Notes: a model not told the origin generated them from the letters alone. 40,000 bases of DNA from Prorocentrum cordatum (GCA_963575745.1 CAUYUJ010003880.1:17501-57500); one strand, 5' to 3'; shown: positions 9,680 through 17,985, counted from the first letter of the stretch. Translations and numbers: made by a program.

Positions 9680-10065
9680 CATCACAACCCAAGCGCGGTG
9701 GCGGGATGGGCTGGATGCCAACAGGCCAGTATCGCGCTCGATGTAGATTCTCGAGTCTGGCGCCACGCGTTTCGGTGGTTCGATGCCCAAAGACCCTCCC
9801 TCGGCGCGTAAGTCCGCGTAGAGTGTTCCAAACAAGTTTTGATGTACGAAGAACTCAAAAGTCGTCTTCTCGCCCACGGCGGAGGCCAGCCGAATGCCCG
9901 CGGTATCTGGCGGATGTAAGTCGAGGGCGATCTGGCTGGCGGAAGCCAGCGGAAGCTCGCCTGAAGCCCGCGGAAACGACATTGGTTTTGTAAAAGATCT
10001 ACGTTGACCACCGTGCCGTCTTCAGGCATGCAGAGCCAGCCGCATAAATGTCGCACGGTGTGCAC
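9680..10065 (-). pseudogene. Possible gene fragment, unknown family, one frameshift
   Basis: On the minus strand, 10065 to about 9983 reads MHTVRHLCGWLCMPEDG then VVNVDLLQNQ. From 9982 a second frame reads MSFPRASGELPLASASQIA and continues through EKTTFEFFVHQNLFGTLYADL and DSRIYIERDTG to about 9680. Both pieces have balanced composition (Phe, Tyr, Asp, Glu, Ile), unlike the Gly/Pro/Arg frames of the spacer, and they abut with a one-base phase change. Downstream the frame passes into spacer-derived sequence. I do not recognise a domain. It may be a captured exon or transposon piece. Confidence 0.3.
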
Positions 10066-10139
10066 AATACACTTGTCAAGCGTTCCAGGCCGGGTGGGGC
10101 AGCTTCATTCCCCCATGGCAGTGCCGGCGCTCCACGACG

Positions 10140-10290
10140 ATTTAGATGCCCTCCGAGACGGCCCAGAAGGCTCAAGATGGCCTCAGAGATGCCTCCAACA
10201 CAGCCAAGGAATCCCCAAGACGCCCCACGACGCTCCAAACGGCCCCCAAGAAGCCTCCCAAGAGGGCCCCAGGAGGCAAACATGGACCCA
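10140..10290. repeat. Small spacer-repeat block
   Basis: CCAAGA / CCCAAGAAGCC words in plus orientation. It interrupts otherwise non-repetitive DNA. Confidence 0.55.
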
Positions 10291-10695
10291 TTTTCTTCGG
10301 ACAACGTATCGGAGGTTGGGGGGTGAGATCGAAGTGGAACGGAGAGCCCCCCTACCGGGAAATCGATTTCGGTTTCGTTTTCGTGCCGTGCGTGAGGGCG
10401 AGGCGTTGTTGCGTGGGCGGGGGAGAGGAAATCCGTAAGGGCTTCGCCCCCTGCCGCCGGCCCCCTCTCTCGGAGAATGGGCCATGGAAGAGCTAAGTCA
10501 TGAGGCTTTGGCGCTGTCGTGCAGCAGTATCGGAACTTCATGCGAGGCCGATTCGCAATCGGCAAAACCAACTGATCACAAGAGAGGTTATCACACAGGG
10601 CGATTGGTAAGACGTGTATGGTTTACGAGCTTGGTTACCACACCTTGGGATTAAAGGGCCGAGGGAGTACTCGCAGTTTGGGTTACCACGCCTTG
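10291..10695. other. Intergenic lead-in to the 73-bp array
   Basis: No gene recognised. GGTTACCAC.CCTTG occurs near 10632 and again near 10682, immediately before the first 73-bp unit. This suggests a partial duplication at the array edge. Confidence 0.4.
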
Positions 10696-11157
10696 CGATG
10701 ATGTGCGTGAGGGGTGGCACCGAATTTCAGAAATGTGGCAAATCCCTTGTGTTTTTAGACCCTGACCCTGCGGGTCTGCGTGAGGGGTGACACCGAATTT
10801 CAGAAATGTCGCAAATCCTTTGTGTTTTTGGACCCTGACCCCGCGATGATGTGCGTGAGGGGTGGCACCGAATTTCAGAAATGTGGCAAATCCCGTGTGT
10901 TTTTGGACCCTGACCCCGCGGATCTGCGTGAGGAGTGGCACCGAATTTCAGAAATGTGGCAAATCCCTTTTGTTTTTGGACCCTGACCCCGCGGATCTGC
11001 GTGAGGGGTGGCACCGAATTTCAGAAATGTGGCAAATCCCATGTGTTTTTGGACCCTGACCCCGCGGATCTGCGTGAGGGGTGGCACAGAATTTCAGAAA
11101 TGTTGCAAATCCCATGTGTTTTTGGACCCTGACCCCGCGGATCTGCGTGAGGGGTGT
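10696..11157 (+). repeat. 73-bp tandem repeat, about six units
   Basis: The anchor CGAATTTCAGAAATG lies at 10721, 10794, 10869, 10942, 11015 and 11088 (one base changed), giving spacings of 73, 73, 75, 73 and 73. Each unit runs GCGTGAGGGGTGGCAC, then the anchor, GGCAAATCCC, GTGTTTTTGGACCCTGACC and CCGCGGATCT. The last unit breaks off at about 11157. 73 is not a multiple of three, yet all three plus frames are open, so the short predicted peptides are one repeat read in different phases. Confidence 0.9.
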
Positions 11158-11243
11158 CGATTTCGAGCCCCCCCAGCAATTCAGACAACGCGCCCAGGGG
11201 GTGCTAAAAAACCGGTTTGGGCCTCTCCCCCCCTCGCGCGGTC

Positions 11244-11299
11244 AGTCAACTAGTTACAGTAACCAGCAATAAGTCAACTAGTTACAGTAACCAGCAAGA
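11244..11299 (+). repeat. 28-bp direct duplication with ACTAGT palindrome
   Basis: Two adjacent copies beginning AGTCAACTAGTTACAGTAAC at 11244 and 11272. Each includes ACTAGT and the small inverted pair GTTAC/GTAAC. Confidence 0.85.
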
Positions 11300-11405
11300 A
11301 GCAGAACTGAAACACTGGAAACTACAACCTACGACTGGTACAGGAAACTTCGAATCACGGGCCTACAGCCTGGTGGCCCCACAAGGGGACCGGCGGATTC
11401 TCCTG

Positions 11406-11660
11406 TGGCTGGGCCGCGGCTGGACCAAAAGGTTCTCCACCCGGCAACCGGTGGCGCGCGTTGTCTCGTTGGTGTCCCGCTGGTGTCCCGCTGGTGTCCC
11501 GCCGGTGTCCCGTCGTGGCTGGGCCGCGGCCGGACCAAAAGGGTTCTCCGCCCGGCAACCGGTGGCGCGCGGTGTCCCGCCGGTGTCCCGCTGGTGTCCC
11601 GCTGGTGTCCCGCCGGTGTCCCGTCGTTGTCCCGTCGTTGTCCCGTGGTGTCCCGTAGTG
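11406..11660 (+). repeat. 110-nt duplication with 11-nt GGTGTCCCGCT arrays
   Basis: TGGCTGGGCCGCGG ... GGACCAAAAG ... CCCGGCAACCGGTGGCGCGC occurs at 11406 and 11516. Each copy is followed by several tandem GGTGTCCCGCT / GGTGTCCCGCC units, and the last part decays to GTTGTCCCGTC. Frames open on both strands across it are repeat products. Confidence 0.8.
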
Positions 11661-11720
11661 AGATCGATCGAGTGAGATCGATAGTGGGATCGATGGTCCC
11701 ATACATCGTGAGACCGATAA

Positions 11721-11756
11721 CGATGATGGGACCATCGATCGATGGTCCCATCATCG
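11721..11756. repeat. 36-bp perfect palindrome
   Basis: The left half CGATGATGGGACCATCGA is the exact reverse complement of the right half, with no loop. Related words (GGGATCGATGGTCCCAT, GATCGATCGAG, GAGATCGAT) cluster just upstream at 11660-11705, so the palindrome sits at the end of a GATCGAT-rich tract. Confidence 0.9.
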
Positions 11757-11839
11757 CCCATTGCTGGCCCCCCTCCCCCCCAACCTCCTCACCGACAGGG
11801 TTGTCGCATAGGTATGTTTATCATATTCGCATCTCGGGC

Positions 11840-12284
11840 TTTCACAGCGTCCAAGACGGCCCGAGAGGTTCCCAAGATCGTCCCAAGACTGCCTGAGAGG
11901 CTCCCACGAGGGCTCCAATGGCCCAAGAGGGCTCCAAGACGACCGAAGGGTCCCCAGAGCGCCTCAAGACGGGGCCCAGATCGGGTCCCCGAACGGACAT
12001 TTGAAGCTCTTCGCCCCTAGAGGACCCCAGGAGTCCCAAACAGGACCCAAAAAGTTTTCCAAGAGGCCTCAAGAGGTCCCCTAAAGACCCCAAAAAGGCC
12101 TTCAGAGGCTCCCAAGAAGCTCCCAGGAAACCCGACATGGCCCCCAAGAGCCCCACCATGTGGAGCTTCCTCGGTACCCTTTTGTGGTTTGAGAGAGCCC
12201 CTGCAGGGGAAATCTGTGACACGGGCTTTGGAAGTAAGGAACCCTCAGAACCTCCCGATACCGCCCACAAGGCCCCCAAGATGC
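11840..12284. repeat. Spacer repeat block upstream of the retrogene
   Basis: CCAAGA-family words in plus orientation run up to the retrogene insertion point. The last words before the insertion are GGCCCCCAAGATG and CCCCCCAAGAACT. No coding sequence is recognised. Confidence 0.6.
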
Positions 12285-12296
12285 CCCCCAAGAACT
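12285..12296 (+). repeat. 5' target-site duplication of the retrogene
   Basis: CCCCCAAGAACT here is repeated exactly at 12853-12864. Its last T is also the first base of the spliced leader. Counting one base of mismatch, the match extends to 14 nt. Confidence 0.65.
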
Positions 12297-12317
12297 CCGT
12301 AGCCATTTTGGCTCAAG
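12296..12317 (+). other. Genomic copy of the dinoflagellate spliced leader (22/22)
   Basis: Bases CCGTAGCCATTTTGGCTCAA begin at 12297; with the preceding T and final G they match all 22 positions of the conserved dinoflagellate SL exon as I know it. The next bases are CCGTTTT and not a GT donor, so this is not an SL RNA gene. It is the 5' end of a reverse-transcribed, trans-spliced mRNA, and it gives the 5' boundary of the retrogene. Confidence 0.9.
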
Positions 12318-12394
12318 CCGTTTTGGTCGGAGCATCTCCCAGGCGATCTCTTTGAAGCAGAGCCCCATACCGCTCTCTGCGTGTACTTGCCGCA

Positions 12395-12694
12395 ATGGCC
12401 CGCTCCGCGTCCCTGCTGATCGCTTGCGCTGTCGCCGCCTTCGCCGCTCTGTCGGTGGGCTCCCTCGTGCTGTCCTTCGTCGGCGCCTCCTCCCCGGCCT
12501 CAGCGGGCCTCCGGACGGTCCAGCGCGCGCCCGCCGTGGAGATGCATTTTTTCGGCGGCCCGCCGGTGACGACCACGCCCCCGCCGCCCGTGGGCCTGGG
12601 GGGCGTGGGCGGGAACAACTACGTGATCTCGATCACCATCCTCTTCTTCGGTTCGGTGCTCGCGAACGCCAACGGCTTCTTCGGACCGTGGTGA
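12395..12694 (+). CDS. Small secreted/organelle-targeted membrane protein, intronless retrogene
   Basis: Intact 99-codon gene starting at the first ATG after the spliced leader (78 nt downstream) and ending with TGA. Residues 1-36 form an Ala/Ser/Leu/Val-rich hydrophobic stretch (SLLIACAVAAFAALSVGSLV) that looks like a signal peptide, ending near ASSPASAG. Then comes a short linker with RTVQRAP, a Pro/Gly/Thr segment (FFGGPPVTTTPPPP), and a C-terminal hydrophobic helix from about residue 76 (YVISITILFFGSVLANANG), ending FFGPW. A leader followed by a single-helix mature protein resembles nuclear-encoded small thylakoid proteins of dinoflagellate plastids, but I cannot match it to a named photosystem or cytochrome subunit. 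The GC-rich third positions and intact frame suggest real coding, and the SL suggests the parent gene is expressed. Whether this copy is transcribed is unknown. Confidence 0.75.
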   Translation: MARSASLLIACAVAAFAALSVGSLVLSFVGASSPASAGLRTVQRAPAVEMHFFGGPPVTTTPPPPVGLGGVGGNNYVISITILFFGSVLANANGFFGPW

Positions 12695-12852
12695 TATCCC
12701 GAGCGCTCTCCGGGCCAGTAGGTGGGCCTGCTGAGGTGGCTTCTCGGCAGCGCTACGTTTTGCTGTGTTGCGTGCCATTTGCAGGCGCCGCTTCTGCAGC
12801 CAGGGAACATTAAGATTTTCTTCGGTGCGTTAGTTGTTGAAAACAAAGGTGT

Positions 12853-12864
12853 CCCCCAAGAACT
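12853..12864 (+). repeat. 3' target-site duplication of the retrogene
   Basis: CCCCCAAGAACT, identical to 12285-12296. The DNA after it is not spacer repeat, so the match is not explained by continuation of the CCAAGA array. Confidence 0.6.
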
Positions 12865-12896
12865 GAACGCGCCAGCTTGTCAAGGGCTCGGGAGTG

Positions 12897-12934
12897 CCAG
12901 AACCTGAGCGTGCGCGAAGCGCGCGTGGTTCTAG
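12897..12934. repeat. Second GC-rich hairpin module
   Basis: AGAACC (12899-12904) and GGTTCT (12927-12932) enclose TGAGCGTGCGCGAAGCGCGC. It is a shorter version of the module at 5297-5349 and is again directly followed by AT-rich simple sequence. Confidence 0.6.
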
Positions 12935-13145
12935 TATCTGTATTTACATGCGTGCATTTATATGTATGTATATGCATATACGTGTACGTATGCATCTTAA
13001 TCAATATGGATATATGCATCTACGTGTATGGATGCATGCATGCATGCATACATCCATATACGTAGATACATGCATATTTGTATGTAAATGCATAAATATA
13101 TATACACGCATGCATCTATATGTATGTACCTTCATGGTTTTACGG

Positions 13146-13176
<31 letters not shown>

Positions 13177-13243
13177 TATGGTACCTCTATATATAATCCT
13201 AATTACATGTACATATATGTATATATATATGATATTATGTATA
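12935..13243 (+). repeat. TATG/TACG/TA simple repeat (5' side of LINE-1 copy)
   Basis: An AT-rich tract of TATGTATG, CATGCATGCATG and (TA)n at 13148-13175. The composition is in sharp contrast to the GC-rich sequence on both sides. The retroelement starts directly at its right edge. Confidence 0.85.
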
Positions 13244-13265
13244 TCCGTAGCCATTCAGGTTCAAT
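13244..13265 (+). other. Degenerate spliced-leader relic (18/22)
   Basis: TCCGTAGCCATTCAGGTTCA starts here. Compared with the SL it has changes at positions 13, 14, 17 and 22, and the first 12 bases are exact. It lies at the junction between microsatellite and retroelement, where the 5' end of a trans-spliced element mRNA would be. Confidence 0.6.
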
Positions 13266-13359
13266 GCTATGAACCGCCCGACGACCGCGAGTCGGCTTCG
13301 GTCGGCGACTTCTGAGCGCGAGGGGGTTCGCGCTTTGAAGCCAAAACTACTGACAACAA

Positions 13360-14085
13360 TTGTGTTCCGTGCTGCCCTGCTGGGCTCCAGCCCTCGGCGC
13401 CTGCCTTCCAGACACGTTCCCCTCTAGACATACTCCTGCGGGGGGAGTGCCTGATGGAGCTGTCGGTTCTCGCTTGCGACGACGTGGCAAGACGGGAAAC
13501 TCTGGCACGGGCGGCAGGCGGAGAACGGGCTCGCCCTCGCCGCAGGGCGAAGCCCACCGCAGCAGGAACCAAGGGCCTGCTGGCTCGGGCGCTCGTGCTG
13601 GTTTTCCAGCTTCTGCGGACCTGGAGGCCGAGGGCCCTACGCAAGCGGATGGTGGCGACCCTTGGGCTGCGCGCGGACGTGCTGGTCGGTGGTCGGAGGA
13701 GCGCGACGAGCCGCCGCCCATCTCCATCGCTTCGCCGCGAGATGAGCGGAAACCCAGGGATGCATTCGTGTTGCGAGGCGAGCTCGACGACATCTTGGCA
13801 GAGCTGCGCTCGAGCATCACGTCCTCGGTCACAACGTCGGTCCAGGAGTCCGCGGCGCGCATGGAGCGCAGCATCTTTGAGAGCACCACAAAGGTCGTCC
13901 GCTCGTTCGCCCAGCGCCAGGTGGCCTTCCACGAGGAGATGGGGCTGCGTGTCAAGGACCTTGACGCGCGCCAGGACGCGTTGGAGAGGTCGCATCGTGC
14001 GATGCGTTCGCAGATCGGCGAGATGCAGGCCATCGTGCACCAGTGCGAGCAGGCAGCCCCGGTGCCGTGGACGTGTCCGACATGG
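13360..14085 (+). pseudogene. LINE ORF1, N-terminal part with coiled coil
   Basis: The first ~130 residues are low-complexity Gly/Arg/Pro/Ser and basic. From about 13770 the frame becomes clearly coding, with ELDDILAELRSSITSSV followed by a long heptad-like stretch (SIFESTTKVVRSFAQRQ, then VKDLDARQDALERSHRAM) up to about 14055, typical of the trimerising coiled coil of LINE ORF1 proteins. A phase change near 14058 leads briefly into another frame (VDVSDMASFARDPNP), and a second one near 14115 leads into the next part. ORF1 proteins bind element RNA and chaperone reverse transcription. The start codon is uncertain because the N-terminus has no conserved marker. Confidence 0.65.
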
Positions 14086-14114
14086 CCAGCTTCGCGCGCG
14101 ACCCGAACCCACGA

Positions 14115-14677
14115 TCTTCGTTGCCACTACGAAGGAGCCTGTCGCGCTGGCGGCCGTCAAGGAGAGTCTCGTGCCGCGGCTCGAGGCTGGCGACTTCGCG
14201 GAGGAGAAGTGGGAGCTTACGGGCGAGAGCCCAGGGCGGCGTTTCGTGCTCCAGTTCAAGGGCTCGGAGGGCATCGCGGCGCGGCATGTGCAGCACGCCT
14301 TCAAGCAGCTCAAGCTCCCGTCAGGTGAATTGCGGCGATTTGTGGCCGCGACGCCTGCGGGGGGGCGCGCCGCCGTCTTCGTGGGCACCGACAGGAGCCC
14401 CCAGATGGTGCGGCGCGAGATCGAGACGAAGAGGCTCCTCGAGGTGGTCAAGGCGACGGGATGCCACGGCAGGTGGAGGGCGCATCGCGCCCAGGGCGTC
14501 ATCTACATGGGCTCCTCCCCCGTCATCGGGGTCCTCGTGCCCAGCAGCTCGTCCGAGCCCTCGACGCCGGAGTGGAACTTCCGCATGGTCGCGGACATCG
14601 GCCTCGACAAGGCGAAGATCCAGGAGGCATTCGAGGAGCGCTTTGGCGCGGCGGGCCGCGCCCAGTGGTCTGTTTAG
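14115..14677 (+). pseudogene. LINE ORF1, C-terminal RNA-binding-like part
   Basis: This frame reads TIFVATTKEPVALAAVKESL, then GRRFVLQFKG, RHVQHAFKQLKLPSGEL, FVGTDRSPQMVRREIETKRL, and ends EEFEERFG-like (AFEERFGAAGRAQWSV) with TAG at 14675-14677. Alternating short strand-like segments and helices after a coiled coil fit the RRM-plus-CTD layout of ORF1 proteins, although I cannot place the RNP motifs with certainty. It follows the coiled-coil part after two one-base phase changes. An alternative is an element-specific domain unrelated to RRM. Confidence 0.5.
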
Positions 14678-14699
14678 CGCTCGTCTGGCTTGCTGGTGG

Positions 14700-16605
14700 T
14701 CTCGCGGCCTCGACGCGAGCGCGCCCGTGGCGTTCGGCACGTGGACTGCGCGTGCTCTCCTTCGCCACGATCGCAGCGCTGGAGGGGTGCGCGAACACGA
14801 GCTCAGTTATCTTGCGTCGCACCTGCGGCGCGGGGTGGCGATGGCAGCGCAGGAGGCCCATGCCACTCGCGCCGAGCTGCATCAATATCTTCATCGTTTG
14901 CATGTCCGCCGCCGAGTCCTCGAGTCGATTCCGCGTGTCGACGCGGGAGGCGCGTGCATCATCGCGCCTTGTGACGACCGTGCCGGGCAGCGTGCGGGGT
15001 TCGTCCCCGACGTCATTGTGCTTGGCCGCATCCAGGGGCTGAGGATCTCTGGCATCTCGGCTGACCCGAATTCACCCCCATGCAGTGCGATTATTTATAA
15101 CGTGCACAATTTTGACCTGTCTGATGGGGAGCGGCTCGCGTGTCGCCACAAGCTTTTCTCGGACCGAACGATGGCGGATGTGGCCCCTGAGAGGGTCACG
15201 GTTTTCCTTCTTGGCGACTTCAATTTCTACAAGCAGGCCCCCGTGTACCCGAGGGCCCCTGAAGTGGACAAGCGTCGCAGTCAAGGCGACGTTGTTGCGG
15301 GTGCTCATGATGATCAGTTCTGGCAGAGCGTCTTCTCGAGGATGATGGAGGTCGACAGCGAGTTGCCCACGCACTGCGCTGCGAAAAGGTGGCAGCCCAA
15401 GCTCACGCAGATCGACAGGGTCTTCGTCTCTATGCCGAGCTGGGTGGCGCTGCAGCATCACTTCGCTGCCGCGACAGCGGACAGGCCCGAGGACTTGCGC
15501 GAGAAGGGGATCAGCGACCGCGCCCCCGTCGTTATCTCGGTCGTCGCGCGCTCTCACGCCACAGCCGAGGAGCAACAGATCCCCGTCCACTTCGTCAGGG
15601 ATCCCGAGTGCAAGGCCCAGTATCAGCGCCTCTGTGCACTTGTCGACTGGCAAGCTCTCGGTGTGCATGCGCGGCGTCGCCGGCACAAGCAGCCGATGAA
15701 GGGGGCGGCGCGGTGCGTCCGCAACCTGCGGCTGCGCCGGCCTGAGGGCGAGACCAAGCTGATGATGTTCCGCTCGCTCTCTCGCGCGGTCTGGCGTGAT
15801 GATGCGGCATTGGCGCGCGGGCTGCTGCTGTCCTGCGACTTGGCTTCTCAGTGCATCTCTGTCTCGGGCGCGCAGGTTTCGCTCGTGCACCCCCCGCCCT
15901 TCGCCCGCGACTTCGCCCGGGAGCAGCAGCTGCACTTCGAGGCTCGCGCTGCTGACCTGGAGCTGCGCGAGGCCAAGGCGTTCGACCCCGCTTCGTTCAA
16001 GATGATCAACTCGGCGCGCCGCAAGTTGCGGAGGCGCCGGGCTCTTTGGTCTCCTTTCGGTCGCACGCTCAGGTTGCAGCAGGGTGTCAGGGTGCCTGAT
16101 GACGAGGGCTACCGTGTCGCAACCGAGCACGAGGGCATGGTGGAGGCTCTGCGTGCGCACTGGGCGCCGATCCCCCAGGCCAAGCCACGGGTTGCCAACT
16201 GGAAGCTCCTCGCCGACAGATATATCGCCGAGCGCGCGCCGAAGCTGGACCTCGTCGGCACCCCCCCCCCCGACAAGTCGGCTCTGGCGCGCGCGGCGGC
16301 GCTGGCCAGGGATTCAGCCCCTGGGCCCGATGGCCTCCCGTATGCCGCTTGGAGGAGCTGCCCCGAGGCCCTGGGCGCGATCGAGGACGTCGTCATAGAG
16401 GTCGCCATGGGGCTGGCCCCGCCTGTCGACTGGAACGAACACCTGATGGCCTTCCTCCCCAAGGGCTCTCTGGAGGACGACCTGGTGGGTGGCGCGCGCC
16501 GCGCCGCCAGCGCCGCGCGTGCAATCGCGCTCGAGAACGCAGGCTGCAAGCTGGTGGCAGCAGCTATGAATGCACGTCTGAAGGGCCCTGTGGAGAAGGC
16601 CCCCC
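14700..16605 (+). pseudogene. LINE ORF2: AP-type endonuclease and RT N-terminal region
   Basis: One long frame. The endonuclease starts with FGTWTARALLRHDR (14733 on), where Thr (14745-14747) stands in place of the usual catalytic Asn. It continues with AAQEAH (Glu 14853-14855), LLGDFNFY (15213-15224), IDRVFVS (Asp 15414-15416) and SDRAPV (15512 on), the expected order for an exonuclease/endonuclease/phosphatase fold. A linker with a basic segment (RRKLRRRRALW) follows. The RT begins with SAPGPDGLPYAAW (about 16314-16355) and LMAFLPKG. The frame is lost in the C-run at about 16600-16607. The enzyme would nick target DNA and prime reverse transcription from the nick. The mutated Asn and the frameshift argue that this copy is inactive, unless they are sequencing errors. 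Confidence 0.8.
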
Positions 16606-16606
16606 C

Positions 16607-17520
16607 CTGTCCCCGAGCGGGGCTTTCTGCGAGGTCGCAACTTCATCGACGACATCGCCCTCCTGGACACGAAGGCCCGCGCTGCGGGCTTCCACCCGAG
16701 CGAGCGGCCCCTGATGATGCTCTTCGACTTCGGCGACGCCTTCCCCTCGTTGAGGGTGGAGCGGGCCGTTGCCGTGATCGTCTTCTTTGGTTTCGAGGGC
16801 GGGCTGCTCTGCACAGTGCTCGCGCTCTACTGGCTCCCCGCAGCCATTGTGGAGTTGGCGGGCGCACTGGTGCATTTCGCATGCGTCGCCTGCGGGCTCG
16901 CGCAGGGCTGCCCCGCGTCGGGCTCGCTGTGGGCCATCGTGATGAACCCGTTCATCCGCCGCGTGATGAGGTACACCGAGCGCGGACTATCGGCGTTTGG
17001 AGTGTGTGCTGATGATGTGGGAGCTGTTCTCGGACGGCGGCAACTGCCGGCAGGGCTCTGGCGGGCCTTCTGGGCGGTGCGGGTGCTGGCGGGTCTCCAC
17101 TTGAAGCATCGCAAGTGCGTGCTGATCCCGCTCGATGGCGAGCTCGACGACGCGGCGATCGCTGACCTCAGGGGCTGGCTGCATCGCCGCATCCCGTCCT
17201 GGTCATCCATGCTGATCCAGGACAAAGGCGAGCACCTCGGCTTCGTGGTCGGCCCCGGCGCGACGGAGCGAGACATCTGGATGAAGGTTGGCGCGAAGTG
17301 GGTCTCGCGTGTCGTGGGCCTCGCGCTGAGCGGATCGCCTCCCTCGATCGCGGCTCGGCTCTACAACCGGCGCGCGCCCCCCGTCCTCGGCCACCTGCAG
17401 CAGCTCGCGATGACGCCGAGGATGCTGCTCACCAAGGAGGCGTGGGCGATCGCCAAGATCTGGCACGTCCCGCCGCAGTCCATGGCAGGGGGCGACTCCC
17501 TTGCCATTGCCGCGCGGGCG
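16607..17520 (+). pseudogene. LINE ORF2: reverse transcriptase catalytic core
   Basis: After the phase change the protein continues VPERGFLRGRNFIDDIALLD. Motif A follows as LFDFGDAFPSL (Asp 16726-16728), motif B as GLAQGCPASGSL (about 16897-16932), motif C as CADDVGAV (Asp pair 17011-17016), and a KHRKCVLIPL segment fits motif D/E. All catalytic aspartates are present. The frame stays good to about 17510 and then becomes Arg-rich nonsense while the +1 frame takes over, so a further indel lies near 17520. The core belongs to the non-LTR class judged from the FADD-like motif and the surrounding motif order. Confidence 0.85.
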
Positions 17521-17985
17521 CCTGGCCTGCGCGTCCGCTCGATGGGCGGCGGGCCTCGCGGCCATGACGTGCGCCGCCCACGCGACCGTCTCCCACTGGG
17601 GGCAGCTCTTCGCCTGGCTCCGCGAGCAGCTCGACAACGCCTCGCTGCTCGCCGTCGGCCTCGGGCAGTTCTCCCCGACTTCTTGGTTGGCGAGGCCCGC
17701 CGTGATGGGGCTGGCCGAGGCGCGCGAGGGCTTCGTGAGCGATCGAGCGCTCGCTCGCCATGCTGGCGCCGCCTGGGCCGCCCTTCGGCAGGCCGAGGCG
17801 CAGGCGACGGCGTCGGGCGGGCGAGTGCGTGTCCAGAAAACCTTGTACGCTGCCTTGCACTCCTCCCTCCATCCTGACTCCCTCCACCTTCTGATCCTGC
17901 GTGAGATGAGGGCCTGTGAGCTCGAGGTCGGTCGTGGCGCCCGGTTGGGTGGTGCCGCTGCCCGCGCTCGATGGCCCCCCTCTGC
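17520..17985 (+). pseudogene. LINE ORF2: thumb/linker region
   Basis: The coding phase here reads HWGQLFAWLREQLDNASLLA, FVSDRALARHAGAAWAAL and SGGRVRVQKTLYAALHSSLH, a helical region between RT and the C-terminal Cys/His part. It joins the upstream core and the downstream end through single-base phase changes near 17520 and 17985. No separate domain is recognised. Confidence 0.6.

Larger units (their letters stand above)
12296..12852 (+). mobile_element. Processed retrogene unit (SL + 5'UTR + CDS + 3'UTR)
   Basis: The unit runs from the SL to the base before the second copy of the 12-nt direct repeat. It contains a 77-nt 5'UTR, one uninterrupted 99-codon gene and about 158 nt of 3' sequence ending in an A-rich GAAAACAAAGG stretch (12839-12849). 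SL at the 5' edge, no intron, and matching short direct repeats at both edges are the signs of an mRNA copied back into the genome. The enzyme could have come from a LINE like those nearby; that is inference. Confidence 0.75.

Noticed and set aside
10696-11157. CRISPR-like regular repeat
   Set aside because: The 73-bp units are directly tandem with no variable spacers, and the genome is eukaryotic.
12318-12335. Second, older SL remnant (CCGTTTTGG.TCGGAG) directly after the perfect SL
   Set aside because: It would need a five-base deletion and further changes to fit the SL. Repeated recycling could produce this, but the match is not above chance for so short a string.
13267-14502. 411-codon minus-strand frame opposite LINE ORF1
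   Set aside because: Arg/Ser/Leu-rich shadow of GC-rich coding DNA. The plus strand carries the coiled coil and ends next to ORF2.
14043-14690. N-terminal part of the 989-codon frame as the true ORF2 start
   Set aside because: Most of this stretch overlaps the better-supported ORF1 C-terminal frame, and its translation is Arg/Ser-rich shadow. The endonuclease similarity begins only after about 14730.
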